Shown piece after piece: positions 34,772 to 44,267 of a stretch of DNA of 64,000 nt. Under the pieces are notes generated by a model that was not told the DNA's origin, searched no databases, and saw nothing but the letters and a program-made list of their open reading frames with translations. The translations under genes and the position numbers were made by a program. How positions within the stretch are numbered: the stretch's first letter is position 1; each line of letters opens with the position of its first letter. This stretch comes from Scytonema hofmannii PCC 7110 (GTDB lineage Bacteria; Cyanobacteriota; Cyanobacteriia; Cyanobacteriales; Nostocaceae): positions 6,040,480 through 6,104,479 of the forward strand of contig NZ_KQ976354.1 in the NCBI RefSeq assembly GCF_000346485.2, written 5' to 3'.

Positions 34772-36334
34772 CTAGTCAAATGTAGGCGTTGCAGTAGGTA
34801 TCGGCCAAGGAGTCGGGGTTGGACTTGAATTATTAGTCAGTGAACCGGGACAATCACCGGAGCGTTTATCTTCATAAGCTGCAACAGAGACAAATTTGTA
34901 GGAAGTACTAGAACTGTTAGTGCAAACAATTTTCACAAGTTCTACTTTAGGATTCTTGCGATCGCCCGACGGCAAAAACTCAATATCACCAGAAGCTCCA
35001 GTAATTTTCAATTTTCCTGAGGAGAGAGCCTGTTGTATTCCACTTCGAGTCAGATTGCTCTGAATTGCCGCAATCAAAGCCTGTGTTGCATCATAGGCAA
35101 GGGCAGTTCGCCAGTTCACTATAGCACCTTCACCCCAAAGCTTCTGAGATTTACTGACAAAGTTTCGATTGGGAGCTCTATCAATATGCCAAAAAGCTGC
35201 TACCACCATCCCAACTGCTGTGTCTCCAACTTTCAAAGTGTCTGGGGTGTAAACATCATCTCCTGCTAAAATATTGAGGTTCTTCCCCTTGGCAGACCTA
35301 ATCACTTCCAGCGCTTTTGGTAAAGTACTCGTATCGGCGGCTAACATTAGTACTTGGGTACCTTTATCAATGGCCTGTTTTACACTCAAAGCGGCATTAA
35401 AATTCTGCTCATACAAATCATACCAATTAACTTCACGCACCTGTCCTTTTGCATTTAAATCAGAATTTTTGAAATCACACTTCTGTTCTTTTGCATCTAC
35501 AACAGCATTCCTGAACTCACACGCAAGTGACTTACTGTAGTTACTATTAGAATTGTAAAAAATTGTTACATTATTATTTTTATTTAAATTTTGGAACATA
35601 TAATTCTTTAATGCTTGTGCAGTATCACTATCACTGGGAACTGTGCGGAAAATATACGGTTTAGAGTTTTTTGAAGGGTGAAAATTTTTTGTAAGGTCAA
35701 CAGAAGTACTGATGGGAGTAATGGCTACAAGTTTTTCGGATGTATAAATATCTTTTGCTGCTATGGTGACACCACTAGCGTAGTGACCGACTACACCTAA
35801 TACATCAGAATTATTTGCCAAGGCTGTAGCAACTTGTTTAGCAACTTTTGGATCATTATCGTCCGATGCGATCGCTACCTTCAAACGTGCTTGACTACGT
35901 CCTCTTGTTGAATTAAATTCATTTTGAGCTTGGGCTACCCCACGTAAAATTTCTAAAGAATTATTATAATTTTCTAAAGAATTATTTTTCTCTTTAAGAA
36001 GGGGTACAGATACAGCAATGGTGTAGCTTTCTGCAGTGCCAATTTCGGCGTTGTTAGAGAAAATACGTGCTTCTGGATCGTTAAGAAACTCGTTCAGCGA
36101 TTTATCTAAATAAGTCTGTGCTTGCTGCCAGTCCTTCTCTTTTATCCTGTTCATCCCATCTGTTTTATTCGAGGAAGGCTTTCCTGGAATTAAACTTTTC
36201 TCACCAAAACTAATGCGTTCTTCAGCTACCCAACGTTGACCAGACCACAATGTACCAAAGCACAATAATCCCAATAAGAGCACGGAAACCAAAAAAAGAG
36301 CAATCCAAGCAAATGTTATGCGCCATTCTGCCAT
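34772..36334 (-). CDS. Periplasmic binding protein-like protein, membrane-anchored
   Basis: This 520-residue protein has an N-terminal membrane helix (ITFAWIALFLVSVLLLGLLC). The large C-terminal part is a type 1 periplasmic-binding fold like LivJ (branched-chain amino acid receptors): VAIASDDNDPKVAKQVATAL, GVVGHYASGVTIAAKDIY, VAITPISTSVDLTKNF, YDATQALIAAIQ. No ABC permease genes are adjacent, so it may be a membrane-bound sensor rather than a transporter component. The tail is Pro/Thr-rich. It is 52 bp downstream of the GT2 gene on the same strand. Confidence 0.8.
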   Translation of the reverse strand: MAEWRITFAWIALFLVSVLLLGLLCFGTLWSGQRWVAEERISFGEKSLIPGKPSSNKTDGMNRIKEKDWQQAQTYLDKSLNEFLNDPEARIFSNNAEIGTAESYTIAVSVPLLKEKNNSLENYNNSLEILRGVAQAQNEFNSTRGRSQARLKVAIASDDNDPKVAKQVATALANNSDVLGVVGHYASGVTIAAKDIYTSEKLVAITPISTSVDLTKNFHPSKNSKPYIFRTVPSDSDTAQALKNYMFQNLNKNNNVTIFYNSNSNYSKSLACEFRNAVVDAKEQKCDFKNSDLNAKGQVREVNWYDLYEQNFNAALSVKQAIDKGTQVLMLAADTSTLPKALEVIRSAKGKNLNILAGDDVYTPDTLKVGDTAVGMVVAAFWHIDRAPNRNFVSKSQKLWGEGAIVNWRTALAYDATQALIAAIQSNLTRSGIQQALSSGKLKITGASGDIEFLPSGDRKNPKVELVKIVCTNSSSTSYKFVSVAAYEDKRSGDCPGSLTNNSSPTPTPWPIPTATPTFD

Positions 36335-36386
36335 GTATTATTTTCCTTTAAAAATTTCACGATTGCTACTTCTAGGTCTACAAAAT

Positions 36387-37601
36387 TCATTCACGAGGTG
36401 AAATAGGATGCTTAAGCGTTCGACCTCGCCAAGTCCAACCCCAACCCGTCTCAGTCTTAATCACTGAAGCAATGGCAATGACTGCAACCAGTAGACCTCC
36501 CAAACCATGCAGCCACCAGTATTTTGGAGAGCTACGAAATGCTTGTGCTGTTAGTGTCCGCAAATTGTACTGGAGGAGAATAGCAATCAAAGCTAGACAA
36601 ATTGCCAGCAAGTCAACCGTTTTCCAACCAATTAAAAAACTTTTACTAAACACAATGACTAATACTAGCCAAGGAATCACATAAATATTTAGCATTAGCA
36701 GAGCTAGGGATACCATTAGCCACAAGCTTCTTTGGGCACCCGAGTACAAAACTTTAGTCCAACCTTCCCAAAGTGATGCCCAAGAGCGGTACATCCTTAA
36801 TTTTGCTAAATTTGCTCCTAAGAAGTGTTGCAACTTCAAACCACTCTCTTTAATGCGTCGAGCCAAAGCTACATCCTCAGCAACACAGCTTGCAACTGCT
36901 TGATGTCCTCCTATTTTCTCGTAAGATGAGCGTTGAAACAGCATAAAAGGTCCTGCTGCAAAAGCTGTTTTGGTTTTAGGGTCTTTTACTGCCACAGAGT
37001 TCAAAGAAATCAGCAGATTAATAAACATTAGTGGCTGTACCAACCACTCTACTAAAGACCCACAAACTACTGCTGGTATACAATTTAATAAGTCTATTTG
37101 TTTTGATTCCGCTGCTTGAACCACTGTTTCAATTGCTCTTGGCTTCAGTCGGACATCAGCATCAATGAAGAGCAAGAATTCTCCAAAAGCTCGTTTAGCA
37201 GCTTGAGTACAAGCCCAGTTTTTACCCGTCCACACTTGTTCCGCTGGTCGGGGTTTTCCTGGCAAAATTTTCAGCCGTGAATCACTGAGATTTTTTTTAA
37301 GGGTGTTGAGAATTGTTAGGGTATTATCAGTAGATTGGTCATCTACTACCCAAAGTTCAAACTTGTCAACTAATAAACTTGTGCTATACAAAATAGATAT
37401 AACGCAATCTTGGATATTATCTGCCTCGTTATAGGCTGGAACAATCACTGAAACTTTGGGAAATCCAGAATTAAGAAAATTCTCAGATAATATATCTCTT
37501 GATAGACATAGTTGCGGTATCTCGACCATTGCCTGTCGTAAATAACGTAAGTAAGTAATCAAACTAAGCAGAGAAGAAAATAGAACTAAGAGTATAACCA
37601 T
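36387..37601 (-). CDS. Family 2 glycosyltransferase, membrane-bound
   Basis: This 404-residue protein has an N-terminal membrane helix, then the GT-A domain: VSVIVPAYNEADNIQDCV, WVVDDQSTDNTL, LLFIDADVRLKP (the DxD motif), and CVAEDVALARRIKESG. Three or four membrane helices follow, and the end reads GWGWTWRGRTLKHP. The architecture and this WRGR end resemble carotenoid glycosyltransferases of the CruC/CruG type, which glycosylate hydroxylated carotenoids such as myxol. That substrate is an inference. It is upstream of, and probably cotranscribed with, the binding-protein gene. Confidence 0.85.
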   Translation of the reverse strand: MVILLVLFSSLLSLITYLRYLRQAMVEIPQLCLSRDILSENFLNSGFPKVSVIVPAYNEADNIQDCVISILYSTSLLVDKFELWVVDDQSTDNTLTILNTLKKNLSDSRLKILPGKPRPAEQVWTGKNWACTQAAKRAFGEFLLFIDADVRLKPRAIETVVQAAESKQIDLLNCIPAVVCGSLVEWLVQPLMFINLLISLNSVAVKDPKTKTAFAAGPFMLFQRSSYEKIGGHQAVASCVAEDVALARRIKESGLKLQHFLGANLAKLRMYRSWASLWEGWTKVLYSGAQRSLWLMVSLALLMLNIYVIPWLVLVIVFSKSFLIGWKTVDLLAICLALIAILLQYNLRTLTAQAFRSSPKYWWLHGLGGLLVAVIAIASVIKTETGWGWTWRGRTLKHPISPRE

Positions 37602-37660
37602 ATTTCCATAACCTCATATCTTCCAACAACATTTTAAAAGGAACGAACACTAAAGTTTAC

Positions 37661-38574
37661 TTACTTTTTTTGATAATCAACGAAATGATCTAGCAGCATT
37701 TTGTGTCTAAACCTATAGCTACCACCAGTTTGTATTAAGAAACCTTGTTTTGCAGCGTTGTTGAGGAAACTGGCATAGTTCCAAGGAATTTTGTTGTCTA
37801 GCCAAAAGACAACACGAAGAACGAAGTGCTTAATGCAAACTAAACCTGAATTTCCTCCATTAATTAGTCCACAAGGTTTAATATTACAGGAATCGGAAGG
37901 TTGTCGTTTTCACTAGCACGTTTAATTAGCTCACTGGTCAGTTCCCCTAGAATTGTAGTCTTACCCGACCCAGGTTCACCCAGGATAAGCAGAGTTCTCC
38001 TGTCATGCATTTCGTTGTCAAAGATGTTAATAATCTTAGTATCGGGAAGTAGGTTTATTGGCGGCTCACGTCCTTCCCCTTCCAAAAGCTCTTTCTCTTG
38101 GAGAGTCTTGACTCTTGATAGTTCTAAATCTAGGGCGATCAACTCCTTTTTAATAAGTTTATTCTTTATGTTAATAAATGGGTCAACTCTAGACTTAGAG
38201 ACGTTGTTAAGTAATTGTTGACGTTGTTTTAAACTAATAATTGAACTGTTTTTTGTAATTAAGCTATTGTTTGAATTACAAACTTCTTCCTTAATAGATA
38301 CTAAATCATTTTCAAATTCTCCTTCCCTGACCTCACTTTCAAGTTTTTGACAAAGCTGACAAAGAGATTCTTTTTTCTTTTGATTAAACAAATAATTAAT
38401 GAGTTCTTCGGCAAAAGATTCATCAGACCCTCTATTTAAAAAAGGTAGACTACTTGGACTCAAGTTAATTTCTGTACATAATGCTCTTCTTTCTCCCTCT
38501 TGTATGCATACGCTTCTTACCAATATGTTTTTAAGTTTTCTTTTAAGATCTTCGTTTCTTGTGGTTGGAAACAT
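37661..38574 (-). pseudogene. EAD-NACHT STAND ATPase with the core deleted
   Basis: From ATG 38574 (MFPTTRNEDLKRKLKNI) the frame encodes an effector-associated domain (about residues 14-85), the pre-NACHT segment RQQLLNNVSKSRV, and the start of a NACHT domain with Walker A GEPGSGKTT. It stops at 37864 just after PIPVILNLVD. Downstream, in another frame and up to TAA 37661-37663, lies the typical C-terminus of such proteins (IPWNYASFLNNAAKQGF, GGSYRFRHKMLLDHF). Hundreds of codons carrying Walker B and the sensor region are missing. It is one gene with a large internal deletion. A longer open frame from 38682 is rejected because it overlaps the protease gene. Confidence 0.82.
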
Positions 38575-38608
38575 ATCGCTTTGTAAGGCTTGTGTTTTAC
38601 TAATCGCA

Positions 38609-39562
38609 CTAATTACAGTTGAGACTTGCTTTAACAAATGCCAAATCGTCTGTCTGCTCTCCTTCGGGGAATACAGACTCAAGTTGTTGACAAAGTTTAC
38701 AAAGAGCTTGTTTTCTACCTACTCTATGTAAATAGTTAACTAGCTCTGTGGTAAAGCTATCATCGGATGTTAACGTTAAAAAAGAAAGCTTACCTGGTTG
38801 AATTCCAATTGTTTCACACAGTCCTCTTCTTTCTGAAAATATAGCCAGATTACTAAGTTGCAAGAGTTCTATAAGTATTTGTATTGGTTCCTTTTGCTTC
38901 TTACTAACCATATTAAAATCTAATTCCAGTTTTTTCAAGGATTCTGTAATGTTATCCCAGCGAATGACATAACTTTCATTACTATTACTAGACTGAATAA
39001 CCCCCACTACACCACTTAAATTATCAGCTAGAACAGGTCCACCGCTAGTTCCTGAGTCTACTGGAGCATTAATTCTATAAGCTTCAAAAGTGGAAGTAGG
39101 CTCTGGTAGTTTATTCCAAGAATTAGTTAATGTTATGTCTTTATACTTATAAGTAGAGAGAGTCTTAACAGAAGCACTTTTACGAATATTTTGAGCAGGA
39201 AAATCAAAGCCATCTGGAAAATTTGAAGCTCTTTCTTGAGGAAACCCATAAACTGTAACCGACGTTGATACATCTTGTGGATTGATAATCGGAACAGCTT
39301 TTGCACCAGAAAGACTTATCTTAAGAATGGCAATATCAACGTCTGGATTTGAAAGGGCTTCACACCACTGTACGTCATCGTAAACTTGTCCCTGATACTC
39401 TACTTTCAATGAACTTAAACGATAGATGACATGATGGCAGGTAATAAAATAGCCATCAGAGCGGATGATAAATCCAGAACCAGCAGTATTTGTAGTATTC
39501 TGTGTATCAGGATTGATAATTTTTACCATTGATTTTTTGAGTTCATCAATGTCATAACTCAT
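38609..39562 (-). CDS. Trypsin-like serine protease with C-terminal EAD
   Basis: This 317-residue chymotrypsin-fold protease has catalytic His44 in TCHHVI, Asp76 in DVDIAILKI, and Ser173 in VDSGTSGGPVL. There is no signal peptide, so it acts in the cytoplasm. Residues 225-305 form an effector-associated domain (LQLSNLAIFSERRGLCETIG, SFTTELVNYLHRVGRKQALC, KLCQQLE) clearly related to the N-terminal domain of the adjacent NACHT protein. Such EADs recruit an effector by like-with-like contact, so this protease is the likely effector of the NACHT switch. The triad is intact although the NACHT gene is broken. Confidence 0.87.
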   Translation of the reverse strand: MSYDIDELKKSMVKIINPDTQNTTNTAGSGFIIRSDGYFITCHHVIYRLSSLKVEYQGQVYDDVQWCEALSNPDVDIAILKISLSGAKAVPIINPQDVSTSVTVYGFPQERASNFPDGFDFPAQNIRKSASVKTLSTYKYKDITLTNSWNKLPEPTSTFEAYRINAPVDSGTSGGPVLADNLSGVVGVIQSSNSNESYVIRWDNITESLKKLELDFNMVSKKQKEPIQILIELLQLSNLAIFSERRGLCETIGIQPGKLSFLTLTSDDSFTTELVNYLHRVGRKQALCKLCQQLESVFPEGEQTDDLAFVKASLNCN

Positions 39563-39693
39563 TTTTATAGTCTCCTTTCAGATTCATAGCGATTTTCAAT
39601 GCAATGCATTACAGTTTTGATTTTCTTGTGAGACAGATGTATTGCCTTTTCTAGGCTGCTCACTCCACCTCACAAGAACTGTATTTAAGACAA

Positions 39694-40059
39694 CTAAGAA
39701 TTGTTAGAGTTCTGTTTGTTATTGCTTAAGTTCCATTCAATAGTGACCTTGACATTAGCTTGTGCTGTCCCTTTCGCCACCCAAGGAATCCCCGCTTCTC
39801 CTCCCATCTGTAAACCAAATTCCAATGTCACTTTATTTGGGTTTGTGAGACCATTCATACCTTGCTGTACGCTATCAAGTAATATTTGCGAATAACCGTT
39901 TACCGTAGTAACTAATGATTCTTTAAACCGCTCTGTTCTTTTGGCAATATCTTCGATGGGGTCTGGAGCACCCACAGCTTGTAACTGAGTACTTTCTTCT
40001 ACATCGTACTGTATGTAAATTTCAGAACCGTTAGGAGCGAATATTGTTGTTATAGCCAT
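39694..40059 (-). CDS. Trypsin-co-occurring domain (Trypco1-like) protein
   Basis: This 121-residue protein has MAITTIFAPNGSEIYIQYDV, then a helical segment ERFKESLVTTVNGYSQILLD, and a C-terminal block VTLEFGLQMGGEAGIPWVAK followed by GTAQANVKVTIEW. The block matches the Trypco1 (CU044_2847-type) family, named for its association with trypsin-like conflict proteases. It lies 131 bp upstream of the EAD-protease on the same strand. The molecular role is unknown; regulation of the protease is an inference. About 400 bp upstream (40060-40467) contain no gene I can recognise. Confidence 0.75.
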   Translation of the reverse strand: MAITTIFAPNGSEIYIQYDVEESTQLQAVGAPDPIEDIAKRTERFKESLVTTVNGYSQILLDSVQQGMNGLTNPNKVTLEFGLQMGGEAGIPWVAKGTAQANVKVTIEWNLSNNKQNSNNS

Positions 40060-40467
40060 AAGTGGAGTTCTCCTTGATGAAGTCTTTTTAGAAATAAGTT
40101 AACAAGGTACTCTGACGCAACTGATTTTACTAGTAACGTTACTATTGCATCTTATTTAGTAGTAGCTTCTTACCTCTTAGCCTTAATTGTTAGCAGTTCA
40201 TAGCTTCATGTGCTACCTTTTCAAACGGTGTTTTGCTTTATTAATACCACACGGTTTCTATTATAGATTCCGCAATTGAATCATTAAAATTTATAGTTAT
40301 TGTTTCGACTTATGAGTAATGCATAACTCCATAAAAGAGATTTTTTGTTATTTTAAATACAAAATTTTCCTCTCACAGTAATGGAGACTCACGCATTGAC
40401 AAAAGTGCGATTGTATGAATTACCCAGCTTGATTTGCTTAGAAGTTTAGCATTTCAGTCAACTTTTC

Positions 40468-40656
40468 TCAAATCTTATTAGGGTAATTTAAACTACGAAT
40501 AAAAGAACGTATTACTTGACGTTTAGATTCTTGTTTGTCTGAGCAATAACTTTCTAATAGGTTATATTCACTTTCCGGCACTTCTACTGTGAGTCTTTTG
40601 ATTGGCTCTGTTAGTACTTTTCTTGGCATAATTGGCATAATATACATGACTTTCAT
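40468..40656 (-). CDS. Ribbon-helix-helix (CopG-like) protein
   Basis: This short protein has up to 62 residues; starts at 40638 or 40629 are possible. The RHH pattern is a beta strand (IKRLTVEVPESEYNLLESYC) followed by two helices (QESKRQVIRSFIRSLN). RHH proteins bind DNA as dimers, as antitoxins or as accessory proteins of IS200/IS605-type elements. No toxin lies next to it. The orphan RHH at 60109-60270 has the same layout (strand, YCDLTGRTQ, then a helix ending FVRSLE), suggesting a common mobile origin. Confidence 0.6.
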   Translation of the reverse strand: MKVMYIMPIMPRKVLTEPIKRLTVEVPESEYNLLESYCSDKQESKRQVIRSFIRSLNYPNKI

Positions 40657-40919
40657 GTAGTGATAGAGCTCATTTTCGCATGACTAGTTAAAAAATCTAA
40701 CTAAAGAGAGTAACTATCATAAAAATCTATCTAAAGATAGATAGCAAAATTGCTCATTTTCAAATTCATAAATAATATAATTAGGTGCAAGTAAAAACAA
40801 CTTATGCAGTGTAAGTCAGTAGTGGAATTATGCGGCTACATCTGTAATCATTTTGCGGAACCGCAAAAATCTTTAAAGCGGTAGCTGTGGTGACGAAAAT
40901 GAGGTATATTCCAAAGCCT

Positions 40920-40965
40920 AAAAAAGATCCCCCAGAACCGCTATGGTACTGGGGAAATCTTTTTT
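40920..40965. repeat. Terminator-like long inverted repeat
   Basis: aaaaaagatcccccag and ctggggaaatctttttt pair almost fully around a 13-nt loop, with A-run and T-run ends that would work as a terminator on either strand. No intact gene is adjacent on the left, so a transposon end or relic terminator is possible. Confidence 0.65.
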
Positions 40966-41044
40966 GTAACACTAGAACATTTTTGTTGAAAGTGGCAAAA
41001 GTTTGTGTTCTAGGCAAAAATGGCAAAATTTGTCTAGGCTTCAC

Positions 41045-41212
41045 TTCTGGCGAAGGTATTGTCAGTAAATCAGAACTTCGTAAGCTGCGTTGCGAGAAGA
41101 AATTAAAAAAGGTGTCGAACAAGCAGACCAAGGTTTGTTTTCTACTAAGACCATTGATGAAATTAAGGCGGAGGGTCGCCGCCGTTTGCTCGAGCAGCAG
41201 GCATCACAATGA
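41045..41212 (+). pseudogene. ParD-like antitoxin remnant
   Basis: SGEGIVSKSELRK in one frame is followed in the next by ALREEIKKGVEQADQGLFST, then KTIDEIKAEGRRRLLEQQ, ending at TGA 41210-41212. This is the C-terminal arrangement of ParD antitoxins (xSEVIRxALR ... FDEIKxxxRxR). One frameshift separates the two pieces and no ParE follows, so it is a relic. It is based on recalled pattern. Confidence 0.45.
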
Positions 41213-41319
41213 TAGTAATTAAAAAAATAAATTTTTATACAGAAAAATATAAAATTTACGTAAGTGCTGGAGCGATGTTAACATACAAAACAGCGTAGTT
41301 CATGACGACTACTTGACAT

Positions 41320-42819
41320 ATGTCCGATACTCCTAACTCACCTACAACCCGTAAGTCCAGTACAACTGAGCATACAATATCGTTTGGCGATCGCCAGATC
41401 CGCTACACGGCAATAGCTGAGTGGCAAACCTTGTTCGAGCAGGAAAAACCTGTTGCCGAAATGTTCCATGTGGCTTATCTAGCTGAGGCTGAAGAAGCAT
41501 CGCAAAGACCGCTCACCTTCGTCTTCAATGGTGGACCGGGTGCAGCTTCTGCTTATCTGCACATGGGAGCATTGGGTCCGAAGCGGATTTATTTCGCAGA
41601 GTGTGGTAGCTTACCCAAACCTCCCGTTCGGTTGGTAGACAATGCCGAAAGTTGGCTGAGCTTTACGGACTTGGTATTCATCGATCCCATAGGTACGGGC
41701 TTTAGTCGCAGTATACCTCAAGACAAAGATACTCAGGGTAAAGACAGCGAGAAAGCCAAGCCTCAAGAGGAAAATAAACCCAAGGACAAAGAATTTTGGG
41801 CAGTTGAGCGAGACTTAAAAGCACTCGGAGAGTTCATCCAACGATTTCTCTCGCAAAAGAAGCGGTGGCTGTCTCCCATCTTTATCGCAGGAGAAAGTTA
41901 CGGTGGCTTTCGAGTTGCCAGATTAGCCCACAAGCTACAGCAGGAATTTGGTGTTGGTCTTTCCGGTGCCATTTTGATTTCTCCAGCTTTGGAATTCAGT
42001 CTGCTTGAAGGTAGCGATTATAACCTCACATCTTGGGCATCTGTGATTCCTTCCTTCGCCGCCACCGCCGCCCATCACGATCGCGCTCAATGGGCGGGAG
42101 AACCAGGAAATTTACAAGCTCACATGGCGGCTGCAGAACAATTTGCTCGCACAACTCTGATTCCATTTTTGGCAATGGGAGATGCTGTGACATCTGAGGA
42201 ACGCCAGAGGACATATCAGCAGCTCGCAGGGTTAATCGGTTTGCCTGTAACACTTGTTGAGAGACACGCAGGAAGGATCGGGATTGAAGTCTTTGCAAGG
42301 GAACTGTTGCGCGATCGCCAACGGATTGTGGGACTGTATGATGCTTCGATAACGGCGATCGATCCTTTTCCTGACCGTGTAAATTATGAGGGAACCGATC
42401 CCACCCTTGGTGGATTGGATCGCTTGTTTACGGGAGCTATTAACAGTCATTTACGGGATACCTTGGGTGTTGAAACCGACTTGTCTTACCATCTCTTGAA
42501 CTTTGAAGTATTTAAAGCTTGGAAATTTGAAATTCAAGGCGAGTTTAAGCAGGGCTTTCTAGGGTCGGTGGACGATTTGCGGGTGGGGATGGCTTTAAAT
42601 CCTTATATGCGGGTATACATCACTCATGGATTTTTTGATTTGGTAACTCCTTATTTCTCCTCTAACCATTTAGCAGATTTGATGAAATTAGATCCGGAGA
42701 TTCGCTCTAATCTGACTCTAAAACATTTTCAGGGTGGGCATATGTTCTACACTTGGGATGAATCTCGCGCTTCGTGGTTTGCCCATATAAAAGCTTTTTA
42801 TCAGGATGCAACGGCTTGA
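41320..42819 (+). CDS. Serine carboxypeptidase family S10 protein
   Basis: This 499-residue alpha/beta hydrolase of the S10 family has the oxyanion segment FVFNGGPGAASAYLHMGALG, the Asp-Pro-x-Gly stretch VFIDPIGTGFS, the nucleophile Ser in IAGESYGGFR, the catalytic Asp in THGFFDLVTPY and His in FQGGHMFYTW. It would remove C-terminal residues from peptides. There is no signal peptide. A charged low-complexity insert (KDTQGKDSEKAKPQEENKPK) lies near residue 145. It stands alone at the edge of the accessory island. Confidence 0.92.
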   Translation: MSDTPNSPTTRKSSTTEHTISFGDRQIRYTAIAEWQTLFEQEKPVAEMFHVAYLAEAEEASQRPLTFVFNGGPGAASAYLHMGALGPKRIYFAECGSLPKPPVRLVDNAESWLSFTDLVFIDPIGTGFSRSIPQDKDTQGKDSEKAKPQEENKPKDKEFWAVERDLKALGEFIQRFLSQKKRWLSPIFIAGESYGGFRVARLAHKLQQEFGVGLSGAILISPALEFSLLEGSDYNLTSWASVIPSFAATAAHHDRAQWAGEPGNLQAHMAAAEQFARTTLIPFLAMGDAVTSEERQRTYQQLAGLIGLPVTLVERHAGRIGIEVFARELLRDRQRIVGLYDASITAIDPFPDRVNYEGTDPTLGGLDRLFTGAINSHLRDTLGVETDLSYHLLNFEVFKAWKFEIQGEFKQGFLGSVDDLRVGMALNPYMRVYITHGFFDLVTPYFSSNHLADLMKLDPEIRSNLTLKHFQGGHMFYTWDESRASWFAHIKAFYQDATA

Positions 42820-42961
42820 CGTATTGTTCAGGAGAAGCCGTTGAAAATTCTGGTTCTAATCAACCTTGAGTAGTAATTTGGATGACCAGACATTAGCTTT
42901 ATCTCCAGTCTTCCCAATTTTTAATAATTAGAAAATATGCATTTTGGGAGACTCTTAATTT

Positions 42962-43340
42962 TGCTCAATTAAACGAGCAAACTGGCTACTAGAAAGGAAC
43001 GTATATTTTTGCTTACGTCTGAAAAAGAATCACTTTGTCGAAATTCAAACAGATATTTGGCGGGAAATGAAAGATTTGGGATTGTCACCTGGTGTCTCCT
43101 TATTCTTAGCGGGTGTAAAAGTGACAAAAACTCAAGGTTTTTTTAGCTTTAATGTTGCCTGTAAGTGGAAACGTAAAATCTTAGGAGTAGCGCCAGAAGA
43201 AGGATGGTTTATTTTAACGAATTTAGAAACTTTAAACCAAGCGTTCGCGTAGCGGCGGCTTCCGCATCGCTGCCTATAAAAAAAAGATTTGCTCTGGAAG
43301 AAATGTTCCGGGATTTTCAAAGTGGTGGCTAGAATTTAGA
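42962..43340 (+). pseudogene. IS4-family transposase fragment
   Basis: The frame reads ANWLLERNVYFCLRLKKNHF, then VEIQTDIWREMKDLGLSPGV, ACKWKRKILGVAPEEGWFIL, TNLETLNQA, and after the repeat at 43241-43270 AAYKKRFALEEMFRDFQSGG. This is the central-to-C-terminal DDE part of cyanobacterial IS4-type transposases, including the catalytic E region of the YKKR..EEMFRDFK motif. An inserted palindromic repeat and an internal TAG break it, and the N-terminal half is absent. Confidence 0.75.
43241..43270. repeat. gcgttcgcgtagcgg palindromic repeat inside the transposase remnant
   Basis: gcgttcgcgtagcggcggc followed by ttccgcatcgc belongs to the family of 20398-20426, 20894-20925 and 21350-21380. Here it interrupts a transposase reading frame and brings in a stop codon. 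Confidence 0.75.
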
Positions 43341-43344
43341 AGAT

Positions 43345-43962
43345 ACTAACGTTTCCGACAAAGGATTTGGCAGTACCAAAGACGGAGATTGCTCTCTTGC
43401 GTTCAAGAAAATTAGCAACCGGGATAATTATGAATCGCATCGCATTAGTAAACGATTAGTCCAATTTGCACACAAGCATGGTGCAACGGTCATAGTATTT
43501 GAATGTCTGACCAACCTTAAACCAGACAAAACAAAATATAGCCGTCGCTCAAATCAAAAACGTGCTTATTGGCTCAAATCTAAAATCGTTAAACGGACGC
43601 GATACAAAGCTTTCCAAATGTATGGAATTCTTACCTCTTTGGTCAGTCCTAAAAATACTAGTAGAGAGTGCGGATACTGTCAAGCTAAGGTTTCTAGAAT
43701 TGAGATGACTGTTTCAAACACCAGGGCGGAAATACTTAATCTATCAATTGTTAGAACCCGTAGCGGTCAAGTCTTCTATATTAATGGCACTCCCAATTAC
43801 CTCTGTTCAAGCAACATTAAGCATCAAGGAAATGCTGACTTGAACGCCTCCAGAAATGTCGGGTTAAAGTTCTTACGTAGATACTTTGAAAACCCGAAAA
43901 TAATGACGAAAAGCCTCGTGAATGGTACCTCCGGACAGGGAACCATTCCATCGGTCGCCTGA
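43345..43962 (+). pseudogene. TnpB (IS200/IS605-type) C-terminal fragment
   Basis: The frame continues directly from the IS4 piece and reads CSLAFKKISNRDNYESHRIS, GATVIVFECLTNLKPDK (the RuvC-II Glu), RTRYKAFQMYGILTSLVSPK, CGYCQAK (first zinc knuckle) and GNADLNASRNVG (the RuvC-III Asp). The N-terminal half with RuvC-I is missing. It ends at TGA 43960-43962. The two transposase remnants are fused head to tail. Confidence 0.75.
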
Positions 43963-43976
43963 AAAGGCGGGGTTAG

Positions 43977-44021
43977 GTTAAAATCCATCGTTGCTAAGCG
44001 GCTCTTAGCTTTGATTTTAAC
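43977..44021. repeat. Two-stem hairpin after the TnpB remnant
   Basis: The outer arms gttaaaatc/gattttaac enclose gctaag/cttagc around cggct. The position about 15 bp after the tnpB stop fits the right-end structure of an IS605-type element. The following 240 bp to the brnA stop hold no recognised gene. Confidence 0.55.
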
Positions 44022-44267
44022 TCAGGGTTAGTGGCGCTACCCATCTGGTTCTAACGATTTGAAACCTCGTACTGGTAGAGAGCAAGCCTCTCAAACACTG
44101 GGGATGGCGGATTCAATGAGCCAGAGAAACGGCAGGAAAGTAAGATTTAAGCCGATTATTCGGAATTATCCCAATTTCCCGCGTCACACTCAGAGCCGAA
44201 TGGCACTAAGAAAAGGCAGAGGAGAGAGGGTTTAAGCTCTCTACTTTCTCTCCCATGAAAGGCAAAC

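Noticed and set aside
37864..38682. NACHT protein start at 38682
   Set aside because: The first 36 codons lie over the end of the protease gene in another frame; the EAD begins after ATG 38574.
44020..44160. Group II intron remnant
   Set aside because: Stretches resemble structured RNA, but no domain V hairpin or reverse transcriptase sequence was found.
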